Shown here piece after piece: positions 26,048-34,421 of a DNA stretch of 51,068 nucleotides. Every line of letters begins with the position of its first letter. The stretch's first letter is position 1. Source of the DNA: an uncultured Bacteroides sp. (GTDB lineage: Bacteria; Bacteroidota; Bacteroidia; Bacteroidales; Bacteroidaceae); the NCBI GenBank assembly GCA_900546355.1, contig URCM01000007.1, positions 1 to 51,068 of the forward strand, written 5' to 3'. The position numbers and the translations under genes were made by a program. Under the pieces are notes generated by a model. The model was not told where the DNA came from. It did not search any database and was given only the letters and a program-made list of their open reading frames with translations.

Positions 26048-27538
26048 ATGGAAACAACCTATTTGAAAATCAATCCGGCAGATAACGTAGCTGTCGCCAT
26101 CACTCCTCTGAAAGCAGGAGAAACCATCCAAGCAGACGGACAAAAGATTACGCTGAAAACAGACATCCCCGCTGGGCACAAAGTCACGCTGAAAGACTTC
26201 AACGAAGGAGAAAATATCATTAAATATGGCTATCCTATCGGACACGCCACAAAACCTGTACCGCAAGGAAGCTGGATCAGCGAAAAGGAAATCAAGACAA
26301 ATCTTGCCGGATTACTGGAATACACTTACAATCCCACAACAGTATCGTTAGACATCGCGCACGAGAACCGTACCTTCAAAGGATACCGCCGCAAAAACGG
26401 TGATGTGGGTATCCGCAATGAAATATGGATTATACCGACCGTGGGCTGCGTAAACGGCATTGTAAACCAGCTTGCAGAAGCCTTACGCCGTGAGACAAAC
26501 GAAGAAGGGATTGACGCCATCGTAGCTTTCCCGCACAACTACGGATGTTCACAGCTGGGCGAAGACCACGAAAACACGAAAAAGATTCTGCGCGACATGG
26601 TGCTCCACCCCAATGCCGGAGCTGTATTAGTCGTCGGATTAGGATGTGAAAACAACCAGCCGGACATTTTCCGTGAATTTGTCGGCTCATGCGACGAAGA
26701 CCGCATCCGATTCATGGTGGCGCAAAAAGTAGACGATGAATTCGAAGAAGGCATGAAAATACTGCGCGACCTATACGCCAAATGCAAGCAAGATACACGC
26801 GAAGACATTCCTTTGTCTGAATTGCGGGTAGGATTGAAATGCGGAGGCTCGGACGGATTCTCTGGCATTACAGCCAATCCGTTATTAGGCATGTTCTCCG
26901 ACTACCTCATCGCGCAAGGCGGTACTTCCGTATTGACTGAAGTGCCCGAGATGTTCGGTGCTGAAACCATCCTGATGAACCGCTGCAAAACCCCGGAACT
27001 GTTCGAACAAACCGTACACCTGATTAATGATTTCAAAGAATATTTCTTATCACACGGAGAGCCGGTAGGCGAAAATCCTTCGCCGGGAAACAAAGCCGGA
27101 GGTATCTCTACTTTGGAAGAAAAAGCACTGGGATGCACACAAAAGTGCGGAAAGAGTTATGTATCGGGGGTCATGGCATACGGCGAACGCTTGCAGACCA
27201 AAGGATTAAACCTGCTCTCGGCTCCTGGAAACGACTTGGTAGCCGCTACAGCACTGGCTTCATGCGGATGTCACCTGGTGCTGTTTACTACCGGACGCGG
27301 CACACCTTTCGGCACATTTGTTCCTACCATGAAAATCTCCACCAATTCTCGTCTGGCAGCCCACAAGCCCGGATGGATTGACTTCAACGCCGGAGTCATT
27401 GTAGAAAACGAACCCATGGAAGCCACCTGCCGCCGTTTTATCGACTATGTAATCCAAGTAGCCAGTGGCGAATGGGTAAACAACGAAAAAAAGAATTACC
27501 GCGAAATAGCCATCTTCAAGACTGGGGTGACGCTGTAA
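26048..27538 (+). CDS. uxaA: Altronate dehydratase
   Basis: 496 residues, full length. It dehydrates D-altronate to 2-keto-3-deoxygluconate, the substrate of KdgK, in galacturonate breakdown. The N-terminal SAF-like domain (about 1-85: NPADNVAVAITPLKAGETI, PAGHKVTLKDFNEGENIIKYG) is joined to the large catalytic domain with GYRRKNGDVGIRNEIWIIPTVGC, FPHNYGCSQLG, GLGCENNQ, LKCGGSDGFSGITANP and GRGTPFG; the conserved cysteines probably hold the iron site. The genes for uronate isomerase and tagaturonate reductase, needed upstream, are not in this window. It is followed by a degenerate MITE and a terminator. Confidence 0.93.
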   Translation: METTYLKINPADNVAVAITPLKAGETIQADGQKITLKTDIPAGHKVTLKDFNEGENIIKYGYPIGHATKPVPQGSWISEKEIKTNLAGLLEYTYNPTTVSLDIAHENRTFKGYRRKNGDVGIRNEIWIIPTVGCVNGIVNQLAEALRRETNEEGIDAIVAFPHNYGCSQLGEDHENTKKILRDMVLHPNAGAVLVVGLGCENNQPDIFREFVGSCDEDRIRFMVAQKVDDEFEEGMKILRDLYAKCKQDTREDIPLSELRVGLKCGGSDGFSGITANPLLGMFSDYLIAQGGTSVLTEVPEMFGAETILMNRCKTPELFEQTVHLINDFKEYFLSHGEPVGENPSPGNKAGGISTLEEKALGCTQKCGKSYVSGVMAYGERLQTKGLNLLSAPGNDLVAATALASCGCHLVLFTTGRGTPFGTFVPTMKISTNSRLAAHKPGWIDFNAGVIVENEPMEATCRRFIDYVIQVASGEWVNNEKKNYREIAIFKTGVTL

Positions 27539-27557
27539 CCCCTGTCAAGCTATACCA

Positions 27558-27648
27558 AGAAATGTCTTGAATTCCCACAAAAAGTTTTCCCGTCTTGACG
27601 CATCCGTTTCCGTGCGATGATTGGGGATGAATTCAAAACAGTTCCTAA
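27558..27648. mobile_element. MITE-like palindromic element, copy 3 (degenerate)
   Basis: Aligns along its length with copy 1 (14208-14303): both have TTGAATT, then CAAAAAGTTTT, then CATCCGTTT, then ATTCAAAACAG near the right end. The internal GTGCGATGATTGGGGATGA segment matches copy 2 rather than copy 1. The left terminal repeat is eroded. Confidence 0.65.
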
Positions 27649-27687
27649 AATGGATGTACCGTATCCCCATTCACGGTACATCCATTT
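27648..27687 (+). terminator. Terminator downstream of uxaA
   Basis: A perfect 15-bp stem (27648-27662 with 27673-27687) around a ten-base loop, A-rich on the left and ending in T's on the right. It lies between uxaA and nhaC. Confidence 0.8.
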
Positions 27688-27714
27688 CTGTTTCACAAAA
27701 AAGCATTATCTTTG
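27685..27714 (+). promoter_or_regulatory. Promoter for nhaC
   Basis: TATCTTTG at 27707-27714 with TTTC 18 bases upstream (27685-27688), 27 bases before the ATG. Confidence 0.5.
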
Positions 27715-27741
27715 CGGCATTCTTTTTAATTGATATACAAC

Positions 27742-29046
27742 ATGGATTACAACAAACTGACCCCCATCGTGAACAAGCCCAACGGCTGGGCATTGATGCC
27801 GCTTGTAGTATTTCTCTGCATGTATTTGGTGACTTCTATCATCGTCAACGATTTCTATAAAGTCCCTATTACCATTGCCTTTCTGACCGCTTCAATCTAT
27901 GCAGTCGCTACAACCAAAGGGTTAAGCCTGAACGACCGCATCCTGCAATACTCGTCGGGGGCAGCCAATACCAATATCATGCTGATGATTTGGATATTCA
28001 TCCTTGCCGGAGCGTTTGCCCAATCGGCAAAAGCAATGGGAGCCATTGACGCTACCGTCAACCTGACTCTTTGGCTGCTGCCCGAAAACCTGCTGCTGGC
28101 GGGTGTATTCCTCGCCTCCTGCTTTATTTCGCTTTCCATCGGCACATCAGTAGGCACCATTGTCGCCCTTGCCCCGGTAGCTGCGGGCATCGCGGCCAAA
28201 ACCGATATCAGCCTGGCCTTTATGACAGCTATTGTTGTTGGCGGTTCTTTCTTCGGCGACAATCTTTCTTTCATCTCCGATACAACCATAGCCGCCACCC
28301 GCACCCAAGGATGCGTCATGCGCGACAAGTTCCGGGTGAATTTCTTAATTGCCCTTCCGGCAGCCTTGCTCGTTTTTGTCTACTACATCATATATGGCAT
28401 GCAAACCGAAGCCCATCCGGAAGTACAAGCCATCGAATGGATAAAAATCGTCCCCTACCTGATTGTTTTAGGTACTTCCATTGCTGGCATCAATGTCACG
28501 TTGGTACTGGTGCTCGGATTGCTTTCTACTGGCATCATCGGACTGGCCTACGGTTCGTTCGACTTGTTCGGCTGGTTCGGCTCCATGGGAGAAGGCATAT
28601 TGGGAATGGGTGAACTGATTATCATCACCCTCATGGCAGGAGGAATGTTAGAACTTATCCGGTTCAACGGAGGAATAGACTACATCCTGCACCGGCTGAC
28701 CGAGCACATCCGCAGCAAACGGGGTGCCGAATTCAGTATCGCCGCCTTAGTAAGCCTTGCCAACCTATGTACGGCAAACAATACCATCGCCATCATTACC
28801 GTAGGCCCGTTAGCAAGTAAAATAGCCGAAGAATACCGGGTAGACAAACGGAAAAGTGCCAGTATACTGGATACTTTCTCCTGCGTAGTGCAAGGAGTCA
28901 TTCCGTATGGAGCGCAAATACTTATCGCAGCGGGGTTGACAGGACTATCCCCGCTCCACATCATACCTTATTTATATTATCCCATGGCATTGGGGGCAAT
29001 AGCCATACTCTGCATCCTCTACCGCCTTCCGAAACGATATTCATAA
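27742..29046 (+). CDS. NhaC-family Na+/H+ antiporter
   Basis: 434 residues from the ATG at 27742 (MDYNKLTPIVNKPNGWALMP). An inner-membrane protein with about eleven hydrophobic segments. The conserved core reads GTSVGTIVALAPVAAGIAAKTD, then VVGGSFFGDNLSFISDTTIAATRTQG, with the acidic residues (Asp of FFGDNLSFISD) expected to bind the ion. A second half repeats the pattern (TANNTIAIITVGPLA, PYGAQILIAAG). Members exchange Na+ for H+, some carry organic acids; substrate is not provable here. It has its own promoter and terminator, so it is a single-gene unit. Confidence 0.87.
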   Translation: MDYNKLTPIVNKPNGWALMPLVVFLCMYLVTSIIVNDFYKVPITIAFLTASIYAVATTKGLSLNDRILQYSSGAANTNIMLMIWIFILAGAFAQSAKAMGAIDATVNLTLWLLPENLLLAGVFLASCFISLSIGTSVGTIVALAPVAAGIAAKTDISLAFMTAIVVGGSFFGDNLSFISDTTIAATRTQGCVMRDKFRVNFLIALPAALLVFVYYIIYGMQTEAHPEVQAIEWIKIVPYLIVLGTSIAGINVTLVLVLGLLSTGIIGLAYGSFDLFGWFGSMGEGILGMGELIIITLMAGGMLELIRFNGGIDYILHRLTEHIRSKRGAEFSIAALVSLANLCTANNTIAIITVGPLASKIAEEYRVDKRKSASILDTFSCVVQGVIPYGAQILIAAGLTGLSPLHIIPYLYYPMALGAIAILCILYRLPKRYS

Positions 29047-29062
29047 TCGTTAAGACGGACAC

Positions 29063-29075
29063 GGGGCGAAGCCCC
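29063..29075 (+). terminator. Short GC hairpin after nhaC
   Basis: GGGGC (29063-29067) and GCCCC (29071-29075) around a GAA loop, 17 bases after the stop codon. There is no T run, so terminator function is uncertain. Confidence 0.35.
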
Positions 29076-29156
29076 CAGTCAACAAATCCGGCTCCAATAA
29101 GCCGCACCGCCCACCTGATTTATTCATGGACGGCAAGCAATATAACTGCTACACCT

Positions 29157-29197
29157 GCACGATTACTAATCGTGCAGTGTGACGATTACTAATCGTG
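29157..29197. repeat. Tandem pair of ATTACTAAT palindromes, 23-bp period
   Basis: ACGATTACTAATCGTG occurs at 29159 and again at 29182, exactly 23 bases apart. Each copy is nearly self-complementary and can fold into a short hairpin. It lies just before the larger inverted-repeat array. No gene is visible in the whole gap 29047-29419. Confidence 0.8.
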
Positions 29198-29223
29198 TTT
29201 GAGGCGCAATTATATGTCCAATC

Positions 29224-29343
29224 AACACATACCCCCAAAAAACGCAGTAGTACTGACTTCGTTGATGAAGTATATATCCGCGGGCAGACGCAGTATATAT
29301 TCAACCACTCATGCAGTATATATTCGTTTTCTGGGGGTATGTT
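29224..29343. repeat. Inverted repeat enclosing a four-unit 23-bp array
   Basis: Outer arms (29224-29244 and 29325-29343) share ACATACCCCCA(A/G)AAAACG in inverted orientation with small differences. Between them CAGTATATAT-type boxes start at 29245, 29268, 29291 and 29314, exactly 23 bases apart. Box 1 is CAGTAGTACT, box 2 AAGTATATAT, boxes 3 and 4 CAGTATATATTC. The last unit runs into the right arm. Confidence 0.78.
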
Positions 29344-29419
29344 AGTGGGCGAATGCAGACATTCATGTATCTAAACCTGCATACACCTTATGTCAGCCGT
29401 TTTTCTGAATCGTAAAAAC

Positions 29420-30022
29420 TCAACGAGATGCCGTAGCGTTGCTGAAAGCAGAGGTTACCTGGTCGAAAAACACAGGGTCGGGATTGGCTTCAATCAACTG
29501 CATCATCAAGTCGTACACATCCGCGTGGCTATCCAGCTTCATCGCTGTCTGCAAGTCGGCCAACGACTCTTCGTACTTACCGATATTCATATAAACCTCC
29601 GCGCGCGCTTTGTAATTTTCCACATCCGACGGAGTCAGGCGGATAGCTTCATTCAAATCTTTTTCAGCCTCAACGTATGCTTTCGCATTCATAAGCAACA
29701 TACCGCGAGTGTAATGAGCAAACGCACGATATTCACTATCTGCCTTCGGTATAAAACGCAAGCTTTCGTTTACCGCATGAAAGGCCAATTTCGCATCTCC
29801 GCAAAAGTTACATACCAATGCCATATAGCAATGCGCATAACCGTTCTCCGGATGGACATCCAGTTCATTCGTCAAACTAATATAGGCTTGCTGTATGTCA
29901 CCTTCATTCAGGGCTTCTACCCCTTTTTGATAATCGGCGGACATCGGACGCTCGAATCCCTTGGCAAAAAGCGTATTGACTGTCATCAGTCCGCAAAACA
30001 GAGTTATTATCAGTGTCTTCAT
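29420..30022 (-). CDS. Exported TPR-repeat protein
   Basis: 200 residues with a signal peptide (MKTLIITLFCGLMTVNTLFA). The mature protein is a run of about four tetratricopeptide repeats: YQKGVEALNEGDIQQAYISL, AHCYMALVCNFCGDAKLAFH, AHYTRGMLLMNAKAYVEAEK and YKARAEVYMNIGKYEESLAD. It ends without further domains. TPRs bind other proteins; the partner is unknown. It converges with the repeat array after nhaC and is transcribed from its own promoter, so it seems to be a single-gene unit. Confidence 0.8.
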   Translation of the reverse strand: MKTLIITLFCGLMTVNTLFAKGFERPMSADYQKGVEALNEGDIQQAYISLTNELDVHPENGYAHCYMALVCNFCGDAKLAFHAVNESLRFIPKADSEYRAFAHYTRGMLLMNAKAYVEAEKDLNEAIRLTPSDVENYKARAEVYMNIGKYEESLADLQTAMKLDSHADVYDLMMQLIEANPDPVFFDQVTSAFSNATASR

Positions 30023-30055
30023 GATACCATTGTTTAGGTTGTTTCATTTCGGGTG

Positions 30056-30086
30056 CGAAATTACAAGGTTTTCCCCGAACTACAAA
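30056..30086 (-). promoter_or_regulatory. Promoter for the TPR gene
   Basis: Minus strand: TTTG (30083-30086), a 19-base spacer and TAATTTCG (30056-30063), a one-base variant of the -7 consensus. Confidence 0.5.
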
Positions 30087-30107
30087 TAGTAATTTTTATG
30101 TTATGCA

Positions 30108-31562
30108 TCAGCTTTTTAACACTTTACGGCTCAACATCCACAAGCCAGCGAATGTCAGCAATCCGTTTACCATCAGCATTTCATAACCAAAAGCATATCC
30201 GGTATACTTAAAAACCAACCGGTCTGTCACATAACAAACGACAGGAGAAAGCAGGGCGACCCAAGGAACAAAACGGTCACGGGGCTGTCTCCGGGTAAAC
30301 ATACCAAAGGCAAACATTCCCAACAACGGCCCGTACGTATACGAAGCCAATACATAAATCATATCGATTACACTGGAGCTGCCTATCGCTTCAAAAGCCA
30401 AAATGCAACCTACAAAAGCGATGGAAACACCGATATGCGTCCAACGCCGGATGCGTTGCGCCTTACCTTCGGAAAACCTGCCCACTTCCCATATATCAAT
30501 ACAGAAGCTGGTAGTGAGCGCAGCCAATGCCGAATCGGCACTTGAGAAAGCGGCGGCAATGATACCAATGGTAAACAAAACCAAAACGACTGGTCCTAAA
30601 TAGCCTTCTGCCGCAAACATCGGAAGGATATCATCTCCCCGCACAGGCAATGACACGCCCAGCTGTGGAGCGGCAAGCAATAACAAAACGCCCAATACCA
30701 GAAACAAAAAATTGACCGGTACAAAAGAGAAACCATAACAGTACATGTTCTTTTGCGCTTCTTTCAGATTGCGGCACGTCAGGTTTTTCTGCATCATGTC
30801 CTGGTCAAGCCCCGTCATAACAATGGTAATGAAAATACCGCTGAAGAATTGCTTGAAAAAATTCTGTTTCGAATGCCAGTCGTCGAACACAAATATCCGG
30901 CTATGCTCATTGCTTGCCACCGCATGAACCGCAGTCTGCCAATCCATTCCCAACGTCACTACTACCTTATATATAATAAGGAGTAAGGCCGCCAACAAAC
31001 AAAATGTCTGCAAGCTATCGGTCCAAACAATCGTACGTATCCCGCTTTTACGGGTGTACAGCCATATCAGTACCACCGTTCCTACCGCTGTCAACACAAA
31101 AGGGACACGATAAGCATCGAACACATAATGCTGCAAAATCAAACAAACCAAATAAAGCCTTGCCGCCGCCCCCAGCATCTTCGACACCAAGAAAAACGAC
31201 GCACCCGTCTTATACGACCGTTCACCCAAACGGGTTTGCAGGTAAGTGTATATGGAAATAAGATTGAGCCGGTAATAAAGCGGAAGCAACACATGGGCGA
31301 TAAGCAGATAGCCCACAAAAAAGCCTAAGCAAGTCTGCATATAAGTCAAATCAATGCCCCGCACCATACCTGGCACCGAAACGAAAGTCACTCCCGAGAG
31401 CGAAGCGCCAATCATCCCAAAAGAAACGACATACCAAGGCGACCGCCGGTTTCCCCGGAAGAAAGCATCGTTATCACTGTTGCGCACCGAAGTAAAATGT
31501 GCCACTAACAATAAAATGCCGAAATAAACAGCAATCGTAAGCAAGATAAATGTTCCGTTCAT
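30108..31562 (-). CDS. Sodium:solute symporter (SSS family)
   Basis: 484 residues, an inner-membrane protein with about 13 hydrophobic segments. SSS features: an N-terminal segment followed by GNRRSPWYVVSFGMIGASLSGVTFVSVPG (the Na+ site region), SGIRTIVWTDSLQTFCLL, GLDQDMMQKNLTCRNLKEAQ, and the helix with AAAFSSADSALAALTTSFCID. Members take up sugars, amino acids or sialic acid with Na+; sequence alone does not fix the substrate. A -7-like TAACTTTG lies upstream on the minus strand at 31613-31620. No adjacent catabolic gene indicates the substrate. Confidence 0.9.
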   Translation of the reverse strand: MNGTFILLTIAVYFGILLLVAHFTSVRNSDNDAFFRGNRRSPWYVVSFGMIGASLSGVTFVSVPGMVRGIDLTYMQTCLGFFVGYLLIAHVLLPLYYRLNLISIYTYLQTRLGERSYKTGASFFLVSKMLGAAARLYLVCLILQHYVFDAYRVPFVLTAVGTVVLIWLYTRKSGIRTIVWTDSLQTFCLLAALLLIIYKVVVTLGMDWQTAVHAVASNEHSRIFVFDDWHSKQNFFKQFFSGIFITIVMTGLDQDMMQKNLTCRNLKEAQKNMYCYGFSFVPVNFLFLVLGVLLLLAAPQLGVSLPVRGDDILPMFAAEGYLGPVVLVLFTIGIIAAAFSSADSALAALTTSFCIDIWEVGRFSEGKAQRIRRWTHIGVSIAFVGCILAFEAIGSSSVIDMIYVLASYTYGPLLGMFAFGMFTRRQPRDRFVPWVALLSPVVCYVTDRLVFKYTGYAFGYEMLMVNGLLTFAGLWMLSRKVLKS

Positions 31563-31707
31563 ATCATTTCAATTTGTTATCGCGTAGCCAAAGGCTTTCC
31601 ATCAACAAAAAGCAAAGTTAACGAAATCCATGCAATATCACGAAAAACAATTTGCAAAAGTTATGCCGCACGACATCGGTTACTGGATTTGCAGGAAATA
31701 TGCTATC

Positions 31708-31905
31708 TTAGAAGCTGTTTTGAATTTATCGTGCGATGATTTGGGATGAGTTTTTGAGGCATTTTCGCTTCTGTGATGAGGAAGATAGCGGGCTATCTGA
31801 CGAAGAACAGGAGCGAAAAGGACCAAAAAATCGCCCAAAGCACACACGAAAACGGATACATCAAGCCAAGAAAAACTTTTTGGAGAAATTCAAAACAGCT
31901 TCTTA
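31708..31905. mobile_element. MITE-like palindromic element, copy 2 (longest)
   Basis: The same terminal inverted repeats as copy 1 (31711-31727 and 31886-31902) with TTA at both outer sides. The right 72 bases are the exact inverse of most of copy 1. The interior adds about 100 bases that fold on themselves around an AGATAGC-GG-GCTATCT centre at 31783-31798, so the whole element can form one long imperfect hairpin. The remaining parts of the gap 31563-32039 hold only the promoter region of the next gene, with TATTTTTG at 32012-32019. Confidence 0.78.
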
Positions 31906-32039
31906 AATGAATTCCCTCTTATTCTTTGTCCGATTCGCATTATTTACGGTCTAAACTTCACATCCGCAGAAAATACCAGAGCACAGGCTTACGGCGTATT
32001 GCTTTATTCCGTATTTTTGCAATTCTAAAACTAAATGAG

Positions 32040-33317
32040 ATGAAAGAACTACACAAACGATATTTCAAACTTGCCATAGCCTGCTTATTTCCTTTTTTCT
32101 ACGTAAACACGGCATGTACCCAAACAACAGATTGGCTGCCTTCCGATTCTGTGTTTGCACGCTACTTAAGAGGTGAAGGATATAAAATCATCAACAACAA
32201 CCAGCTAACCCTCCTACCAAGCGGGCGGGAAAAATTCGACCACCTCTTCGCCGAAATACGCAAAGCACGCCATCACGTACATTTAGAATATTTCAATTTC
32301 AGAAACGACTCGATAGCCAATGCCTTGTTCGGCTTACTGGCTACGAAAACCCAAGAAGGAGTAGAAGTGCGTGCCATGTTTGATGCCTTCGGAAATATGT
32401 CCAATAACCGTCCTTTACGAAAGCGACACTTACGCAACCTGAAAAGCAAAGACATTGATATTGTAACGTTCGACCCCATAACCTTTCCTTACTTCAACCA
32501 CATAGCAAGCCGAGACCACCAGAAAATTGTAGTTATCGACGGCCGGACAGGCTATACAGGCGGAATGAACATCGCCGATTATTATATCAACGGATTGCCC
32601 AAAATCGGTCCGTGGAGAGACATGCACCTCTGTATTCAAGGCCCTGCCGTAAACGAACTACAGCACGCTTTTGCCGATACATGGAAGAAAGAAGTGGGAG
32701 AAAACCTCGAAGGGAAGACCTATTTCCCGTATAGCCTTGATTCGTTAAACGCACCTCCTGCCCATGCGGGCGGACAAGTAGCTATCGTGCAACGCATCCC
32801 GAAAACCCATCCTAAAGCGATGCGCCACGCCTATATCGCCGCTATCGATGCCGCCGAACATAAAATACAAATCATCAACCCTTACTTTGTACCTACGGTA
32901 AGCATACGTCGTGCCATCGAACGGGCATTGGAACGGGGCGTAAAAGTAGAAATCATGATACCCGGCAAATCGGACATCAAATTTACACCGGATGCCGGAT
33001 TCTACTTCGCCAACAAACTGCGCAAGAAAGGGGCGCGCATCTATATCTACAACGGAGGTTTCCACCACTCGAAAGTAATGATGATAGACGACCGTTTCTG
33101 CACCGTAGGCAGCACGAACTTAAACAGCCGCAGCTTGCGTTACGACTATGAAGTAAACGCCTTCCTTTTCGACTTGCCTATCACCGGCCAATTAACGCAT
33201 ATCTTTGACGAAGACAAGCAAAACAGTACGGTTATGACACGCGACGTATACCGCAACCGCAAACCGTGGAAACGTTTTGTCGGCTGGTTTGCACATCTGC
33301 TCACACCCGTATTGTAA
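32040..33317 (+). CDS. Exported phospholipase-D family protein (cardiolipin-synthase-like)
   Basis: 425 residues from the ATG at 32040 (MKELHKRYFKLAIACLFPFFYVNTACTQ); the frame is open upstream to 31926, but that stretch covers the -7 element. Two HKD motifs are intact: HQKIVVIDG (about residue 160) followed by TGYTGGMN, and HHSKVMMIDD (about 342) followed by GSTNLNSRS. The family moves phosphatidyl groups; bacterial cardiolipin synthases share this layout. Unlike typical ClsA, which has two N-terminal membrane helices, this protein has one cleavable-looking signal ending in TAC, so it may be a periplasmic lipoprotein. True cardiolipin synthase activity is therefore likely but not certain. 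Confidence 0.82.
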   Translation: MKELHKRYFKLAIACLFPFFYVNTACTQTTDWLPSDSVFARYLRGEGYKIINNNQLTLLPSGREKFDHLFAEIRKARHHVHLEYFNFRNDSIANALFGLLATKTQEGVEVRAMFDAFGNMSNNRPLRKRHLRNLKSKDIDIVTFDPITFPYFNHIASRDHQKIVVIDGRTGYTGGMNIADYYINGLPKIGPWRDMHLCIQGPAVNELQHAFADTWKKEVGENLEGKTYFPYSLDSLNAPPAHAGGQVAIVQRIPKTHPKAMRHAYIAAIDAAEHKIQIINPYFVPTVSIRRAIERALERGVKVEIMIPGKSDIKFTPDAGFYFANKLRKKGARIYIYNGGFHHSKVMMIDDRFCTVGSTNLNSRSLRYDYEVNAFLFDLPITGQLTHIFDEDKQNSTVMTRDVYRNRKPWKRFVGWFAHLLTPVL

Positions 33318-33464
33318 CCATAACAAGACATGCCATTGCTGAAAAATTAAACAGGCTCTTAGAAAACAAAACAGTTTCTTAATTTTTAATTACCGATTTC
33401 TGTGGCATGAATGCAAGATTTTTCTTATTTTTGCCGTTACCTAATCTAACAACAAAAATTAAGA

Positions 33465-34418
33465 ATGAAAGTAATCGAATTAATAAAGTCTTCGGAAAAG
33501 ACCGCGTTCTCGTTCGAAATCCTGCCACCTTTGAAAGGGACAGGCATCGAGAAGGTGTACGAAACCATCGACTTGCTCCGCGAGTTCGACCCGAAGTACA
33601 TCAATATAACCACCCATCGAAGTGAATATGTCTATACCGAGCTGGGCAACGGATTATTCGAACGGAAACGCATCCGGCGCCGTCCGGGTACAGTAGCTGT
33701 TGCCGCGGCTATCCAGAACAAATACGGCATACCGGTAGTTCCACACGTATTATGCAGCGGATTTACCCGTGAGGATATCGAATACATGCTGCTCGACTTG
33801 CAATTTCTTGGCATTACAGACTTATTGGTGCTTCGGGGCGATAAAGCAAAACACCAATCCGTTTTCACCCCCGAAGAAGGAGGCTACAGCCATGCCCTTG
33901 AACTGGAGGAACAAATCAACGATTTCAACCGTGGCATTTTTGTCGACGGGTCACCCATCAAGCAACCCGTACACCCGTTCGGGTACGGAGTGGCATGCTA
34001 TCCCGAAAAACACGAAGAAGCGCCCAACATAGAACAAGACATCTACTGGCTGAAAAAGAAAATAGATACCGGAGCACAATACGCCGTAACCCAACTGTTT
34101 TACGACAACCGGAAGTATTTCGCCTTTGTAGAGCGTTTGCGTGCGGAAGGTATCAATGTACCGGTTATTCCCGGTATCAAACCTTTCAGCAAATTGTCGC
34201 AATTGTCCGTCATTCCCAAGACATTCAAAGTCGACCTGCCGCAAGAATTAGTGGCAGAAGCCGTAAAATGCAAGACCGATGCCGAAGCCGCTGAAGTAGG
34301 TATAGAGTGGTGCATCCGGCAATGCCGCGAGTTAATGGCGCACGGAGTGCCAAGCATTCATTTTTATACGGTAGGCGCCGCACAAAGTGTAAGCCGCGTA
34401 GCTAAAGCCATCTATTGA
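33465..34418 (+). CDS. metF: Methylenetetrahydrofolate reductase
   Basis: 317 residues. It reduces 5,10-methylenetetrahydrofolate to 5-methyltetrahydrofolate with FAD, supplying methyl groups for methionine synthesis; cytoplasmic. The MTHFR barrel is complete: FSFEILPPLKGTGIEKVYETI (catalytic Glu region), YINITTHRSE, IPVVPHVLCSGFTREDIEYMLLDLQFLGITDLLVLRGD, FGYGVACYPEKH, GAQYAVTQLFYDNRKYF, and PGIKPFSKLSQL. The ATG at 33465 follows a -7-like TATTTTTG (33426-33433). holB starts three bases after the stop, so the two are co-transcribed. Confidence 0.95.
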   Translation: MKVIELIKSSEKTAFSFEILPPLKGTGIEKVYETIDLLREFDPKYINITTHRSEYVYTELGNGLFERKRIRRRPGTVAVAAAIQNKYGIPVVPHVLCSGFTREDIEYMLLDLQFLGITDLLVLRGDKAKHQSVFTPEEGGYSHALELEEQINDFNRGIFVDGSPIKQPVHPFGYGVACYPEKHEEAPNIEQDIYWLKKKIDTGAQYAVTQLFYDNRKYFAFVERLRAEGINVPVIPGIKPFSKLSQLSVIPKTFKVDLPQELVAEAVKCKTDAEAAEVGIEWCIRQCRELMAHGVPSIHFYTVGAAQSVSRVAKAIY

Positions 34419-34421
34419 ATC

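Noticed and set aside
29224..29343. Possible CRISPR array
   Set aside because: The repeated box is only 10-12 bases, spacers are about 11-13 bases and no cas gene is near; the spacing does not fit CRISPR.
33342..33387. Fourth MITE copy after the cardiolipin-synthase-like gene (CAAAACAGTTTCTTA)
   Set aside because: Only about 14 bases resemble the element end and the internal blocks are missing; the AAAAATTAA/TTAATTTTT arms may simply be a weak terminator.
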